Origin: Phoronis australis
Lineage: Eukaryota; Phoronida; Phoronidae
Direction: 5' to 3'
DNA: 32,667 bases
Assembly (NCBI GenBank): GCA_002633005.1
Contig: NMRA01001267.1
Location: 1-32,667, forward strand
The position numbers and the translations under genes were made by a program. Below are positions 21,950-32,112 of this stretch, in pieces; within the stretch, counting starts at the first letter, position 1, and the number at the start of each line of letters is the position of its first letter. A model generated the notes under the pieces. The model ran no database searches, was not told the DNA's origin, and worked only from the letters and a program-made list of their open reading frames with translations.

Positions 21950-22484
21950 TGTAAGTGATATATAGTACTAGAATGGTGATTTGCCATGTATCGAAATGTA
22001 CTGCGAAATAGCCACCAACAAAATATTTGTGGGCATTCACAACAATGTTGGAAGCCTTTAAAAATGAAAAACTGCAATCGTTGCAATTATTTTGGTCTAA
22101 AATTGATGAGATTTTACTGTAGGTACAGTGCTATCTGGGGGTAGCTCTTTGAGCCTGATCAGCCACCCATCATGTTGTCCTTTTCTATGTCAGTCATTGT
22201 GGGCCAAGTAATCTCTTAGCCTCAGCAAGATCATAGCATTTATCTTATGTACATATTTGTTTAGAAAAGGTTCTGGCAATGACATTAGTTCAGGTGATCA
22301 TCTTGATACGATTCACAAATTGTTTATTATGTTTATGAGAGCCCTGGATTGTATGTTTTCTTGCTTATATTGCATTCAGTTGTGTCCAGGCAAAGTATGT
22401 TCTGATGTCATATTTGTTCTTCCTAAGATACATCATCATTGTGACGTTCTTGGCCTGAATTACAACAAATAGCATGAAATTCTA

Positions 22485-22522
22485 GTCACCTAATTAGTGT
22501 AATGTCACACTAATTAGATGAC
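22485..22522. repeat. Hairpin with TAATTA cores
   Basis: CTAATTAGTGT (22490-22500) and its exact complement (22507-22517) around a 6-nt loop, extended by GTCA/TGAC beyond one mismatch. Contains two TAATTA homeodomain core words, with TTAATTAA just after. Confidence 0.75.
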
Positions 22523-22658
22523 TTAATTAATCCGTAGTGACAAAAACAAGTTTCTTCATCCTGGCCTAAAGCTCAAATCTATAAATCATTTCAACTTTCA
22601 ACAAATAGTTGTGAATGTCCACTTTTGAAAGAAATGTTGTCTTGAAGTAGCTATGATA

Positions 22659-22686
22659 CAGACCTTGACTGACAGACCTTGACTGT
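22659..22686 (+). repeat. 14-bp tandem duplication
   Basis: CAGACCTTGACTGA is followed directly by CAGACCTTGACTGT. Confidence 0.9.
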
Positions 22687-23244
22687 AGAAAAGTGGTAGT
22701 TTAATGCTTTGTGTCTTCAATAGAAAAAATGAGAAAACAAAATGTCAATTGTTGGCCACATTGTGTGGAGGGCACTAATGAACCTTTCTCCACCTGTCTG
22801 ACTCTCCTTTGATTAGTGTCATTAGAATCTAGGATGTGGGAATTGATTGAAATTGTTACTTAGTTCAAACATGTTTAGCTTCCATTCAATACAATATTTA
22901 AGTAGTAACTTTATTAAGGAAAATGTATATACTAAGGTATTTTTGGTCATATGTGTGCAGCTGTCATCAACCAGTATGTGGTCAATGTGTGAGCATTGTT
23001 TGTATTAATGTAATAAAACTTGAAAAATGTATAAGTGTCAAATCTGGCAACTTTTGGGTGAAATTGAAGAAATTTTTATGCTATACTGCTTTTTTCTTTG
23101 TAAAATGCATGTTTCGAGCAAATTTTTTTAGATGTAAATGTGTTGAAAATACATTGTGTATGAAGTGAAAGTGAAACCGTTAACAGAACCTGTAGGTTGT
23201 TTTTTTTAATTAATAAATCACCCGTTGGTTTACTTTATTTTCAG

Positions 23245-23326
23245 GAAATAGCCCAAAATTATGGATCTCGTCCAGAGTTATTCCTAGATGGTGCGAACAG
23301 ATTTGATGTGGTCCAAGGAAGACTAG
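23245..23326 (+). CDS. CAPN: Calpain exon 2 (residues 71-97)
   Basis: Acceptor TTTTCAG, donor CTAG|GTTTGA (weak beyond GT), phase 1. Encodes EIAQNYGSRPELFLDGANRF and then DVVQGRL, the standard approach to the calpain active site. The split Gly98 codon is completed by exon 3. G86 and D91 fall where calpains bind the first Ca2+ in the protease core. Confidence 0.93.
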
Positions 23327-23923
23327 GTTTGATCTTAGTTACCATTTTTGCATCATTGTATAATTTGTGGGATATGTAAAATTATTCCCTCAAGCTCTAA
23401 TTTTAGGTTTTCATCTTTTCTGTTTACTCATTTGTTTTAATCTCACTGATACAGTTGCTGACTAGTGACAAATCAAGTGTCGTTTTATTTCATGTTTAAA
23501 GTAAACAAGTTCTCTGATACTGTGATATTGTTATTAAAGAATCACTTATGGATCATTCCATGCTGTTGGTGGAGTTACAAATGGATTTCTATAATATGCT
23601 GCCCTGTACCAAGTCTTTTATGGCCAAGTCTGTTACGCAACTGATTTTTTAAAATGTTTAGAACTATGCATTGAATGGTTTAATTCATTTTTGCATTCAG
23701 AATGTTTTTATCATCTTTCAAATTATTTTTGGTTTAGAATTTTATGTCAAAATGTTACACCTGTTATAAGATTGTCAGTTATGAGAAACTTAGGGTACTG
23801 TGTCTGTTTTTACAATTGAGAAGCAGTTGGTTTTTATATCCTTGGAATAGGTTGTAATGGCCACTATAAACACATGTTATTATTTTTATTGTTATTATTA
23901 GTGTTATTGTTATAATGTTCCAG

Positions 23924-24179
23924 GTGACTGTTGGTTGCTCACGGCAACAGCATGCATGTCAGAAAACCCGGAGCTGGTGTACCGCACCATTCCTCGTGGC
24001 CAGGGATTTCACTCTGGATGGTATGCTGGAATGTTTCACTTCCTATTCTGGAGATATGGAAAGTGGGAAGAGGTCATTATAGATGACAGGCTACCAACTA
24101 GCAGAGGTCAACTAGTGTTTGTCCATTCCAGGAAACCTAATGAGTTTTGGCCAGCTCTATTGGAGAAAGCTTATGCCAA
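23924..24179 (+). CDS. CAPN: Calpain exon 3 with catalytic Cys
   Basis: Acceptor TTCCAG, donor AA|GTGAGT, phase 2. Starts with the rest of Gly98 and DCWLL, so catalytic Cys100 is the third residue encoded. Continues with family blocks YAGMFHFLFWRYGKWEEVII, DDRLPTSRGQLVFVHS and NEFWPALLEKAYAK, all diagnostic of the first protease subdomain. No substitution at a known critical position. Confidence 0.96.
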
Positions 24180-24352
24180 GTGAGTTTTGTTAGGACTGGA
24201 TCTATTTTTGAGGTAGAGTGTTGATGCATTTAGCACCGTTGTACTATTGATTTTGTCATCAATGAAATAAGATACGGTAAAAATCCTATTGCATTCAGTC
24301 AGATCTAGAACACTAATTAAAATTAGGTTCACATAGCGGGAATGAAAATGCA

Positions 24353-24654
24353 GTGGGAATATGAACCATGGTTTTAAATAAAAGTAGTGGGACTATGAAC
24401 CGTGGTTTTAAATAAAAGTAGTGGGAATATGAAACGTGGTTTTAAATAAAAGTAGTGGGACTATGAACCATGGTTTTAAATAAAAGTAGTGGGAATATGA
24501 ACCGTGGTTTTAAATAAAATTAGTGGGACTATGAACTGTGGTTTTAAATAAAAGTAGCAGGACTATGAACCGTGGTTTTAAATAAAGGTAGTGGGACTAT
24601 GAACAATGGTTTTAAATAAAAGTAGTGGGACTATGAACCATGGTTTCAAATAAA
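24353..24654 (+). repeat. 34-bp minisatellite, nine copies
   Basis: Nine head-to-tail 34-bp units start at 24353, 24387, 24421, 24455, 24489, 24523, 24557, 24591 and 24625 (the last slightly short). Consensus begins GTGGGAATATGAACCRTGG and ends AAATAAAAGTA. Units 1-6 alternate between GGGAATAT and GGGACTAT, so they probably expanded as a 68-bp dimer; units 7-9 all carry the ACT form. It lies in intron 3, 173 bp after the exon 3 donor. Confidence 0.95.
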
Positions 24655-25083
24655 AACGTCAGCTTTTGTTGTCTTGCTGTGTGAGTTAGTCTTCCTGAAC
24701 CTTAAGCTATTATCACTCTCTAGAACCTAGCCATGAACCATCTTTAGTTTACTGTGCATCATAATTCCAAAAACCTGCTAAACATCTCATGACACTGGAA
24801 ATTTTTTTCTGGATAGTTCAGGACACAAAATGGGAGATGAATGAAATCTTAGTATCATTTTTTGTAAAAGATACTTATCACCAAATTAATGCTTACCATT
24901 TTTCCTGTACAATAACTGTGGACCTTTACAGTAAAGTTAGAAAATCTTGATAACTGAGATGTGCTAATCCTAATAATACAGTTCATTTCGGAATTAGTGA
25001 GACGCAGAAATACAGGAACTCAGTTGTCCCTTGTTTCACCAATTCTCTCAAAACAGTATGCGCTATATTTGTTACTTTACCAG

Positions 25084-25264
25084 GTTACACGGTTCATACG
25101 AGGCAATCAAGTCTGGTCACATTGCTGATGCGTTTATGGATCTAACTGGAGGCGTCACTGAGTCGTACACATTGCGAGGGAAACGACAGAATGTCCCCAA
25201 GAATGTGGTCAACATTATGTTCAAAGCACTTGAAAGACAGTCTCTGATTGGTTGTGGAATTATT
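25084..25264 (+). CDS. CAPN: Calpain exon 4
   Basis: Acceptor TTTACCAG, donor ATT|GTAAGT, phase 0. The first base completes Lys183; then LHGSYEAIKSGHIADAFMDL, TGGVTESYTL and FKALERQSLIGCGII. These are the end of the first and the beginning of the second protease subdomain. The block TGGVTE is characteristic of calpains. Confidence 0.94.
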
Positions 25265-25849
25265 GTAAGTCTATTTTATCGGGCACAGTTGTGTATGTCA
25301 GTATTGTGTCATCAAAAGTTTTATTAAACATGCCTCTTCTGAAGTTAATTTTGTGTGACAATGTAAAACTGAACATTGTTTAAAGTATAAAGAATGCATT
25401 CCAGTCAGGGTTTCAGAAGAGCTATAAGAAGTCTAGTCCCATTTTTTGTTACAATGGGGCTGTATCAAGTGCTCTCTGTGCATGCATTGTCAGGCTTCCC
25501 TCTGTTTATTATCCTGGCTCTGCACCTGCATTCTGCATTATCAAGCAGGTCCTGACTAGGTAATTTGGATAATGCGCATAGTGTAGTCATTCTTGTGTAG
25601 AAAAGTATTATGTTTACTACTGTTTATATCTCGTGTGGATAGATGTATATCCGTTCCGTGCGTTTCAGAAACGAGAAACGGTCTGCACTGCAATTATTTT
25701 CATGCAAACAGGAACATGCAAAATGGAAAATGTGTTGTATGTAAAAGTTTTGATGCTCTTAGTGAGAATGCCCGCATGGTTGATGGGGAAGAAGACTGTC
25801 TCCCCTGACCCTGTTCAGTTATTTTTCAACTGTCGTTCATTTTTGTTAG

Positions 25850-25930
25850 GGGGATGGGCAGTCAACAGAGACACAGCTTCCGAACGGGTTGGCAACAGCA
25901 CACGCTTACAGTATCACAGATCTGAGAGAG
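25850..25930 (+). CDS. CAPN: Calpain exon 5, 81-bp exon with catalytic His
   Basis: Acceptor TTTTGTTAG, donor GAG|GTTAGT, phase 0 on both sides. Encodes 27 residues: GDGQSTETQLPNG, then LATAHAYSITDLRE. His261 is the second member of the catalytic triad. A longer ORF (25633-25935) runs across it in another frame, so a simple ORF search misses the exon. Confidence 0.93.
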
Positions 25931-26938
25931 GTTAGTTGCTGTGACTTGGAGAAAGTGGTTAATTCTCTGCACTTAAGTCAGATGCTGATTACAGGTATAT
26001 GTAACTATGTGTTAGCAGTTTATTTACAACTGTAGAAAGGTTGAGGCCTGCTGTGAAAGATGTGTCTGTTTCGTGAAAAGTGACTGAAATCAAAAATTTG
26101 TTGTTAGATTCCCACTTCAAAATTACTGAATAAAGATTTACCCATGTAATTTTTAACATATCAAAATTTTAATGCTTTCAATAACAGTTATGGGTATATT
26201 CTCATAGATTTGCTACTTTTGTTATAGTGACATTGAATTATTAATAGTTATATGGAACGTAAGACTATATATGTGACTTCAGTCTCCAGTCACTTTTTAT
26301 AAAACAGACCCAAGCAGATAAAACAGCTTTTGATTTAGACCACTTAAGTTTCTGAAAAGTTTTAAAACTGGTCTCAACTTCTTTCTTACTCAAATTAAGG
26401 TAGTTTCTAGGCTATGCTCAACACTATAATGATCTGACAAAGTCACTTCTAATCAGAGTAAGGAACACTTTGAAACCAGTTCTGTAATGTTGAGTGGCCT
26501 AAATTAAAAGTTATTTATTTTGACAGCAGAGGGATTATTACAGCTTTAGTGTTACTAGGATTCTCGACAAGTAAAAATGAATAAACAAGATGTATTTAAT
26601 AGTAAATAATGTTACGTTAATTATTCTTTTTCTGACAAAGCCTTTCATCTCTGAAATTCTGATTATTAATTTTAATGACTGAAGGACTTTGCTAGTAATA
26701 TTATTTGCTAAATCATAAATGTAGTTGTACTGAAGTGTGTGCCCCTTTGTTTACTATACTTATTTTATTTTTATTCAATTAATTTTTAATTTTAGTCAAT
26801 AACAATCAATACCTGACATTTGGTCAGTTTTTCAAACACTGTCTTTGTACCAGTAAAGGTTAAGTGTTTCTGCCTGCTGAATTGAACAAACATCTTAGGT
26901 AGGAAGCAATGCAGTTTGTTTTGGTGGCTTATTTTCAG

Positions 26939-27117
26939 ATTCGCCTAATATCTGATAGGGGTGAGATACCCATAACATTAATCAGGATACGTAACCCTTG
27001 GGGGTCAAGGGTGGAGTGGAATGGGCCGTGGAGTGATAGGTCCCTTGAGTGGAACAGTATACCTTCTCAAGACAGACAGGCCATGGGTCTCATATATAGG
27101 GATGATGGCGAATTCTG
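26939..27117 (+). CDS. CAPN: Calpain exon 6 with catalytic Asn
   Basis: Acceptor TTTTCAG, donor TG|GTTAGT, phase 2. Encodes IRLISDRGEIPITLIRIRNP followed by WGSRVEWNGPWSD and GLIYRDDGEF. Asn289 and Trp291 in NPWG are the third triad member and its conserved neighbour. The split Trp330 codon is completed by exon 7 to give DDGEFW. Confidence 0.96.
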
Positions 27118-27386
27118 GTTAGTTGAATAACTGTTATAGTAACACAATCTGTACTATACTTAAACAATGATAGTGTTATCACAAGGCTTTGTGAGCATGG
27201 TGGGCCACCATACTCAAGTGTGAACCTTAGGCGCTCCAATTTGGCCACCACGCTCAAATGGTGAGTCACCTTGCTCTGTTTTTGATTGATTGTCATATCA
27301 GTCTTGACCATACTGTGCTTGTAAGTGGTCTCGACTTGTAAAATGTTAAGCCACTACTGTCACATTTGTCAGTCTGAATTTTACCA

Positions 27387-28448
27387 TTTTATGTGCCCAC
27401 ATATTTATATGCGAGTGCATATTGCCGTCATCTCTGTCTGACCGTCCGGTGTCCGCGGCTGTATCTTCTAAACCCCTTGCAGGATCTTACTGAAATTTGG
27501 CAGGTGTGTTCCCATGGGATTGACGACAGAGGGCGACGAGTTTCAGACCGACCCGAATACCGCTCTGCCCATTGGTGGCAATTTTAGTTTTTACGTGTGC
27601 CTCTGTATCTTCAAAGGTCCTCAACGGATTTTCATGAAATTTGGCACATAGGCATCTATTAAAAGGGTGACACTATCCTTTTGTTTTCGGATGGATTCGA
27701 GGTATTTTGCGCCACCTAGTGGCCATTTTTACTGTTTTCGAGTCTTGTTTTTTAGCATCCACTCGTCTATCAACCAAACCGCTTTCAGGATAATTGTGAA
27801 AATTTGCATGTATATTTTAACTATGAAGTGGACGGCTGACGATGATTTTCCGACTCGACTACTGTGGCGCCTCCTGTTGGCAGTTTTTTTGCACTCATGG
27901 ATGTATTTCCTAAACTGTTTGCAGGATCTTTACTTCATTTTGCAAGTGTATTTATATGATGTTGACAACGAACAACCACTTTCGGACGGATCTGACCACT
28001 CATGTGCCTCCTAGTGGCAATTTTAGTTTTTTACGTTTACCTCTGTATCTTCAAAGGTGCAAAACAGATTTTCAAAAAAATTTGAGTATAGGCATCTATT
28101 GAAGAGATGATGCTTTGCTCATGTTTTTGGATGGAATGTAGGTATTTTGCGCCACCTAGTGGCCATTTTTGCTGTTTTCAAACCCTGGTCAACCAAATCC
28201 TTCTAGGGATGGTTTTGAAAATTGAAATGTTCTCAGTGTGAAGAGGACGTTTAATGATGGCGACTGACTACTGTGATGCCTCTTAGTGGTAGCTCTGTTT
28301 TGTTTTGAATCCATAGCTGTATTTGGATGGATTGTACGTTTTTGCGCCATCTAATGGCCATTTTTAAGATACAAATAAATAACCACTAAAAGCACACCAT
28401 TTGCGATGCATTCGTGGGCTCATTTCAACGCTCCGCGTTGCTCTTGTT
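27387..28448 (+). mobile_element. Long repeat element, copy 2 (intron 6)
   Basis: Begins TTTTATGTGCCCACAT with a 5' hairpin-like repeat (to GAGTGCAT), ends TTCGTGGGCTCATTTCAACG, hairpin CAACGC-TCC-GCGTTG (28426-28440) and CTCTTGTT. The interior is a trimer of unit types: A (after GGCAATTTTAGTTTTTACG; ends GGCACATAGG), B (GGCCATTTTT, CTATCAACC; GATAATTGTGAAAATTTGCA) and C (GGCAGTTTTTTTGCACTC; GCAGGATCTTTACTTCATTT). Most units end in a CCTAGTGGC-type word: 27580, 27711, 27868, 28004, 28151, 28278, 28352. Inserted in sense orientation between exons 6 and 7. Confidence 0.8.
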
Positions 28449-28909
28449 ATTAAAATCATTATCGAACTATGATTTTACTATTAACAAAAGATTCATAACC
28501 CAATACACACACCGTGGTGTTTGTTATCTGAAGACCGCAATTGACAACATTCCACCTTTCACACTATGTCCAGTTTTAATCCCTATGAGAACATGTAGTA
28601 ATACTAGTAATACTGGTCTTATTTTTATTAGTAGTTGTATTTACTCCAATGTTTTGAAGCCCTCGTTGAATTGTGGTGTTGTTGTGATGTATTCAATTAA
28701 TAGTCTTTCCCTTATCAAGGAAAGCCTGGACTCCGGAATAGTGGACTAACTGTGCAGTAATTTGTTCACATTTTCAACACTCATAGGATTTCACCATCCC
28801 CAGTAATTTTACTTAATTTTGTTTCTGAAATCGCTTTGCAGTAATTTCGCAGATTTTCTATTAGCGACTGGATTTTACACGCGGTGAATGTTGGTAATTG
28901 TTTTTTCAG

Positions 28910-29067
28910 GATGGACTTCAAGGATTTTCTGGACAACTTTGATACTCTAGACATTTGCAATTTGACGCCTGATGCTCCTATTGAAACCCCTCGCAAGTGG
29001 ACTGTTATGACAGCGAATGGGTCATGGGTACCTGGTCTCACAGCTGGTGGAAGACCTTTTCTCAGAG
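28910..29067 (+). CDS. CAPN: Calpain exon 7 (end of protease core, start of beta-sandwich)
   Basis: Acceptor TTTTTTCAG, donor AGAG|GTATTG, phase 1. Starts by completing Trp330, then MDFKDFLDNFDTLDICNLTP, KWTVMTANGSW and GLTAGGRPFLR. The usual calpain form after TAGG is a Cys then RNF; here RPFLR is a small departure. The next exon, expected to carry an NPQF/NPQY-like block, was searched for by eye to 32667 and not found, so the gene continues past the window. Confidence 0.88.
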
Positions 29068-29838
29068 GTATTGAAGGCAATATTTTCTTACCCTTTCGAC
29101 CTCTTAGTTGGATTTTTTTACAAATTTTAAGTGCATCTAATTTTTAATTTATTGTATTTTGGTCTTTTGCCTGTTACAAATCTGCAAAAAAATGTTTGGG
29201 TACACTGAATTTGTTTACAAATGCATGAAGAGAGTTACCTCTGGACTCGGGCAAAAATGTGAAATTTACTTGTGTTACTGATAAACCACCTCCAATCATT
29301 GAAATCCTACTTATTGCACGATGTTAGTTTTACGTTTTATTGGCTTAAATTTTTTTTCTGGTTTACTTATTTTCTTACATTGGCGTGAAGGGGGATTCTT
29401 TCTCTTGATTTTGTGAATCTCGAATTTTAGCGTTTTTGCTTTAATTCCATATTAATTTCTTTTTTTAAATGATTCATTTTGATGTCCTTTGTATTTGGTA
29501 TGAAATAAGATGAAATAAGAAAAAATAGGGTATCACTGGCTTTTTAGTTATTTTAGCATAAACAGCATCACAAAAACATGTAATTTGACCTTCTCTAAAG
29601 CTTTCTATTTAAACTTATTTGATCTTTTTGCCAAGACATTGAGTTTAACTACATGTCTGCCTTCAAGTCACCTTGGCAGACATTTAGAGATGTGGCAATG
29701 GCTTCATTACCTTGCTAATAAGCAATTTTGTCTTTTCCTCCTGGCCATTTTGTTTCCTGGATAGGCTGCTTTGCTATTTTTGGAATTATCTTTTAGGAGT
29801 CTCTTCTGTAATGTTGCGAGACTTTTTCTGGTACACCC
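29068..29838 (+). other. Calpain intron 7, unassigned part
   Basis: From the GTATTG donor to the third long element. T-rich, with no recognisable exon or repeat. Confidence 0.45.
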
Positions 29839-31815
29839 TTTTTATGCGCCCACATTTTATATGTGGGTGCATATTGCCATCATCTCTGTCTGGGCAGGCG
29901 GGTATCTGGGCGTCCAGCGTCCGTGGCCGTATCGCCTAAACCTCCTTGAAGGATCTTATTAAAATTTGGTAGGTGTGTTCCTATCGGTCTGATGACAGGA
30001 TGACTAGTTTCTGACCCATCCAAATACCACTGTGTCCCTTAGTGGCAATTTTATTTTTATTTTTGTTTGGCTCTATCTTCGGAGTGCCTTGATGGATTTT
30101 CACGAAATTCGGCAAATAGGTTTTTAATGCGGAGGCCATGATGCCAATTTTTTCAAATGGATACTATGGGTCTTACACCACCTTGTGGCCATTTTTGTTA
30201 TTTTCTGGCGTCCGCCTCTCTATCTGCCGCACCGCTCAAAGGATCGTAATGAAAATTTAAAGATGTGTTGCTGATGACAAGGCCACGTTGACTATCGGAC
30301 GGGTCCGACCACTGTGTCACTCCCTAGTGCCGATTTTTTTTTTTTTTGCATCTGCAGCCAAATCTCCTTAGCTCTTTGAAGGATCATATTGAGATTTTAC
30401 AGATGTGTGCCTATAAAGCTGACGACAGATGACCAATAGTAGTTTCGGATCAATTTGAGTATTGATCTGCCCCCTAGTTGCAATATTATTTTTTATGTTT
30501 TCCTCTGTATCTTTGGAGTTCCTTGATGGATTTGCATGAAATTTATTAGCAAATAGATTTCTAATAAAGCGATGAAGATGTCTTCTTGTTTTTGGATGGA
30601 TTTGGCATATTCTACACCACCTGGTGGCAATTTAAGAAAAATTGAGTAGTTTTTTGACATCTGCCTTGGTATCTGCCAAATTTCTCAAAGGATCATTATG
30701 AAAATTACCATATGCATTTCTGATGAGAACACCATGGCTGACACTGATTTTCTGACATGGTCGACTAGTTTGTGGACCCTTAGTGGCATTTTTTTTGTCT
30801 ATGGCTATAACTCCTTAACTCTAAGGATGATTTATGTCTCTACTGTGAAGAAGACAGCTGATGGTGATTTTTGGACGACTCGGACTACTGTGGCGCCTCC
30901 TAGTGGCATTTTTTTTTTGCATCTTTGGCTGTATCTTCCAAACCCTCTGCAGGGTATTTATGTGAAGTTGACAACGGACAACAAAATTTGGACGGATCCG
31001 ACTACAGTTCTGCCCCTAGTGACAGTTTTATTTTTTCTGTCTACAACTGTATCTCCTTTACCCTTTGCAAAATCTTTGTGAAATTTAGCAGATTTGTTCC
31101 TATGGAGATGACAACAGATGACAGCAGGTTTCAGACCAATCCAACCACAGCTTTGCTCCCTAGTGGCAATTTTATTTTTTACATTTGCCTCTGTAACTTC
31201 AGAGTTCCTTGATGGTTTTTCATGAAGTTTGGCAAACATGTTTCTATTAGGAAGGTGACAGCACCTTTCCTTTTTGTGATGAATTCGACATATTCGACTT
31301 GTAGCCAGTTTAATTATTTTTTATTCTGTCTTTTTTGTTGTCTTCTTCTTTATCTGCCAAACTGCACACAGGATCATTATGAAAATAGACAGATGTGTTT
31401 CTACTGACAAGAGCATGACTGCCATTGATTTTCAAAGGTGTCCAACTACTGTGGTGCCTCCTAGTGACAGTTTTTGCATCTATGGCTGTATCTCCTAACC
31501 ACATTATTTGCAAGATGTTTTTGAAATTTTGCGATAACTGTATTCCTGTTAACTTAACATCAAATGGACAGGTTTGACTACTGATGCGGTTCCCAGTAGC
31601 AGTTTCTTTGTTTGGCGTTTTATCTATGGAGTTCTTTTACAGATTTTCATGGACTTTGGCAAATATTTTGGAGAGATGACACCTTCCCATTTTTGGATGG
31701 GTTCAATATATTCTGTGCCTTCTACTGGCCAATTTTTACAAATAAACACCCCTAGAAGCAACATCGTTTGTGGTGCAGTCGTGGGCGCATTTCAACGTGT
31801 TCCGTTGCTCTTGTT
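29839..31815 (+). mobile_element. Long repeat element, copy 3 (after exon 7), best preserved
   Basis: The 5' end TTTTATGCGCCCACAT forms a hairpin with ATGTGGGTGC (29847-29871). The 3' end has GTCGTGGGCGCAT, hairpin CAACG-TGTTC-CGTTG (31793-31807) and CTCTTGTT, so the outer ATGCGCCCAC and GTGGGCGCAT are inverted repeats. About 13 units of usually 143-148 bp repeat in the order A-B-C, with CCTAGTGGC-like words at about 30034, 30178, 30321, 30469, 30615, 30775, 30894, 31012, 31158, 31300, 31450, 31590 and 31722. No coding potential. The ORFs crossing it are repeat shadows. Hairpin ends, short inverted termini and internal tandem repeats recall Helentron-related non-autonomous elements, but this is inference. 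Confidence 0.8.
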
Positions 31816-32034
31816 CATATAAGAGATCTGATCACCAACCTTACTTATTCGTGAGAGACATATGTATTTCATATTTAAAAAAAATAATTGCAGGTGGTGT
31901 GGTACACGTTGTACCTGACATGCGCTGGGCGCGCATGTGGGCCTGTTACACTGATCAACTGGAACTATTTTTTGCTTTATTGATATATAGTTAAAATCGA
32001 GCTGAGGAGCTAGAAACTTGACTCAAGGGTTTAG
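31816..32034. other. Short unassigned stretch after copy 3
   Basis: An acceptor-like TAATTGCAG ends at 31892, but the reading frames after it (GGVVHVVPDM and alternatives) do not look like calpain. Nothing else seen. Confidence 0.35.
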
Positions 32035-32112
32035 CAGTGTGTCCCAATGGGGCTTGAACCCACGACCTCAAGTAAAGAAGGCGGGCACCTATCACACTAG
32101 GCCACATTGCCT
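32035..32112 (-). repeat. tRNA-derived fragment (SINE-like)
   Basis: The minus strand carries TGGCCTAGTGT (A-box-like, complement of 32095-32105) and GTTCAAGCC (exact B box, complement of 32051-32059). GTGGG and CCCAT form a T-arm stem, but the 5' GGCAATG has no partner, so a tRNA acceptor stem does not form. Likely a SINE head or tRNA pseudogene. Confidence 0.55.

Larger units (their letters stand above)
6563..23244 (+). other. Calpain intron 1 (about 16.7 kb)
   Basis: Bounded by GTAAGT and TTTTCAG. It carries most of the mobile DNA of the window, listed separately. Stretches not covered by other entries (7780-9120, 9790-11580, 11800-12190, 13850-14620, 14680-15358, 19510-20546, 21950-22484, 22690-23244) hold only short ORFs, AT-rich sequence and no recognisable gene or RNA. 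The 173-codon ORF at 8679-9200 is discussed under rejected items. Confidence 0.85.
6353..29067 (+). other. CAPN: Calpain gene, 3' incomplete (seven exons)
   Basis: Calpains are cytosolic Ca2+-dependent cysteine proteases that cleave selected proteins. Splicing the seven exons gives 382 residues without a stop, with phases 0, 1, 2, 0, 0, 2 at the six junctions all matching. Order: leader with LYEDPEFPA and LEWKRPR (residues about 45-70); first protease half with catalytic Cys100 in QGRLGDCWLL; second half with His261 in GLATAHAYSI and Asn289 in IRNPWG; DDGEFWMDFKDFL ending the core; then KWTVMTANGSW and TAGG (about 360-378), the start of the beta-sandwich domain. G86 and D91 occupy positions expected for the first Ca2+ site. 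All active residues are present. It looks like a conventional or CAPN5/9-like calpain; the C-terminal part that would decide EF-hand versus C2 type is outside the window. No sign of decay. Confidence 0.93.

Noticed and set aside
24353-24654. CRISPR-like array
   Set aside because: Units are contiguous with no unique spacers, in an animal intron: a minisatellite.
25633-25935. 100-codon ORF over calpain exon 5
   Set aside because: Different frame from the exon; the exon frame has the diagnostic AHAYSI block and good splice sites.
30698-31239. Several ORFs of 90-130 codons inside the third long element
   Set aside because: They follow the repeat units and carry the same translated words in different frames; not genes.
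31884-31994. Eighth calpain exon after TTGCAG
   Set aside because: None of the frames gives the expected beta-sandwich sequence and the phase-1 frame does not fit.
32035-32112. Functional tRNA gene
   Set aside because: A and B boxes are present but the acceptor stem does not pair.
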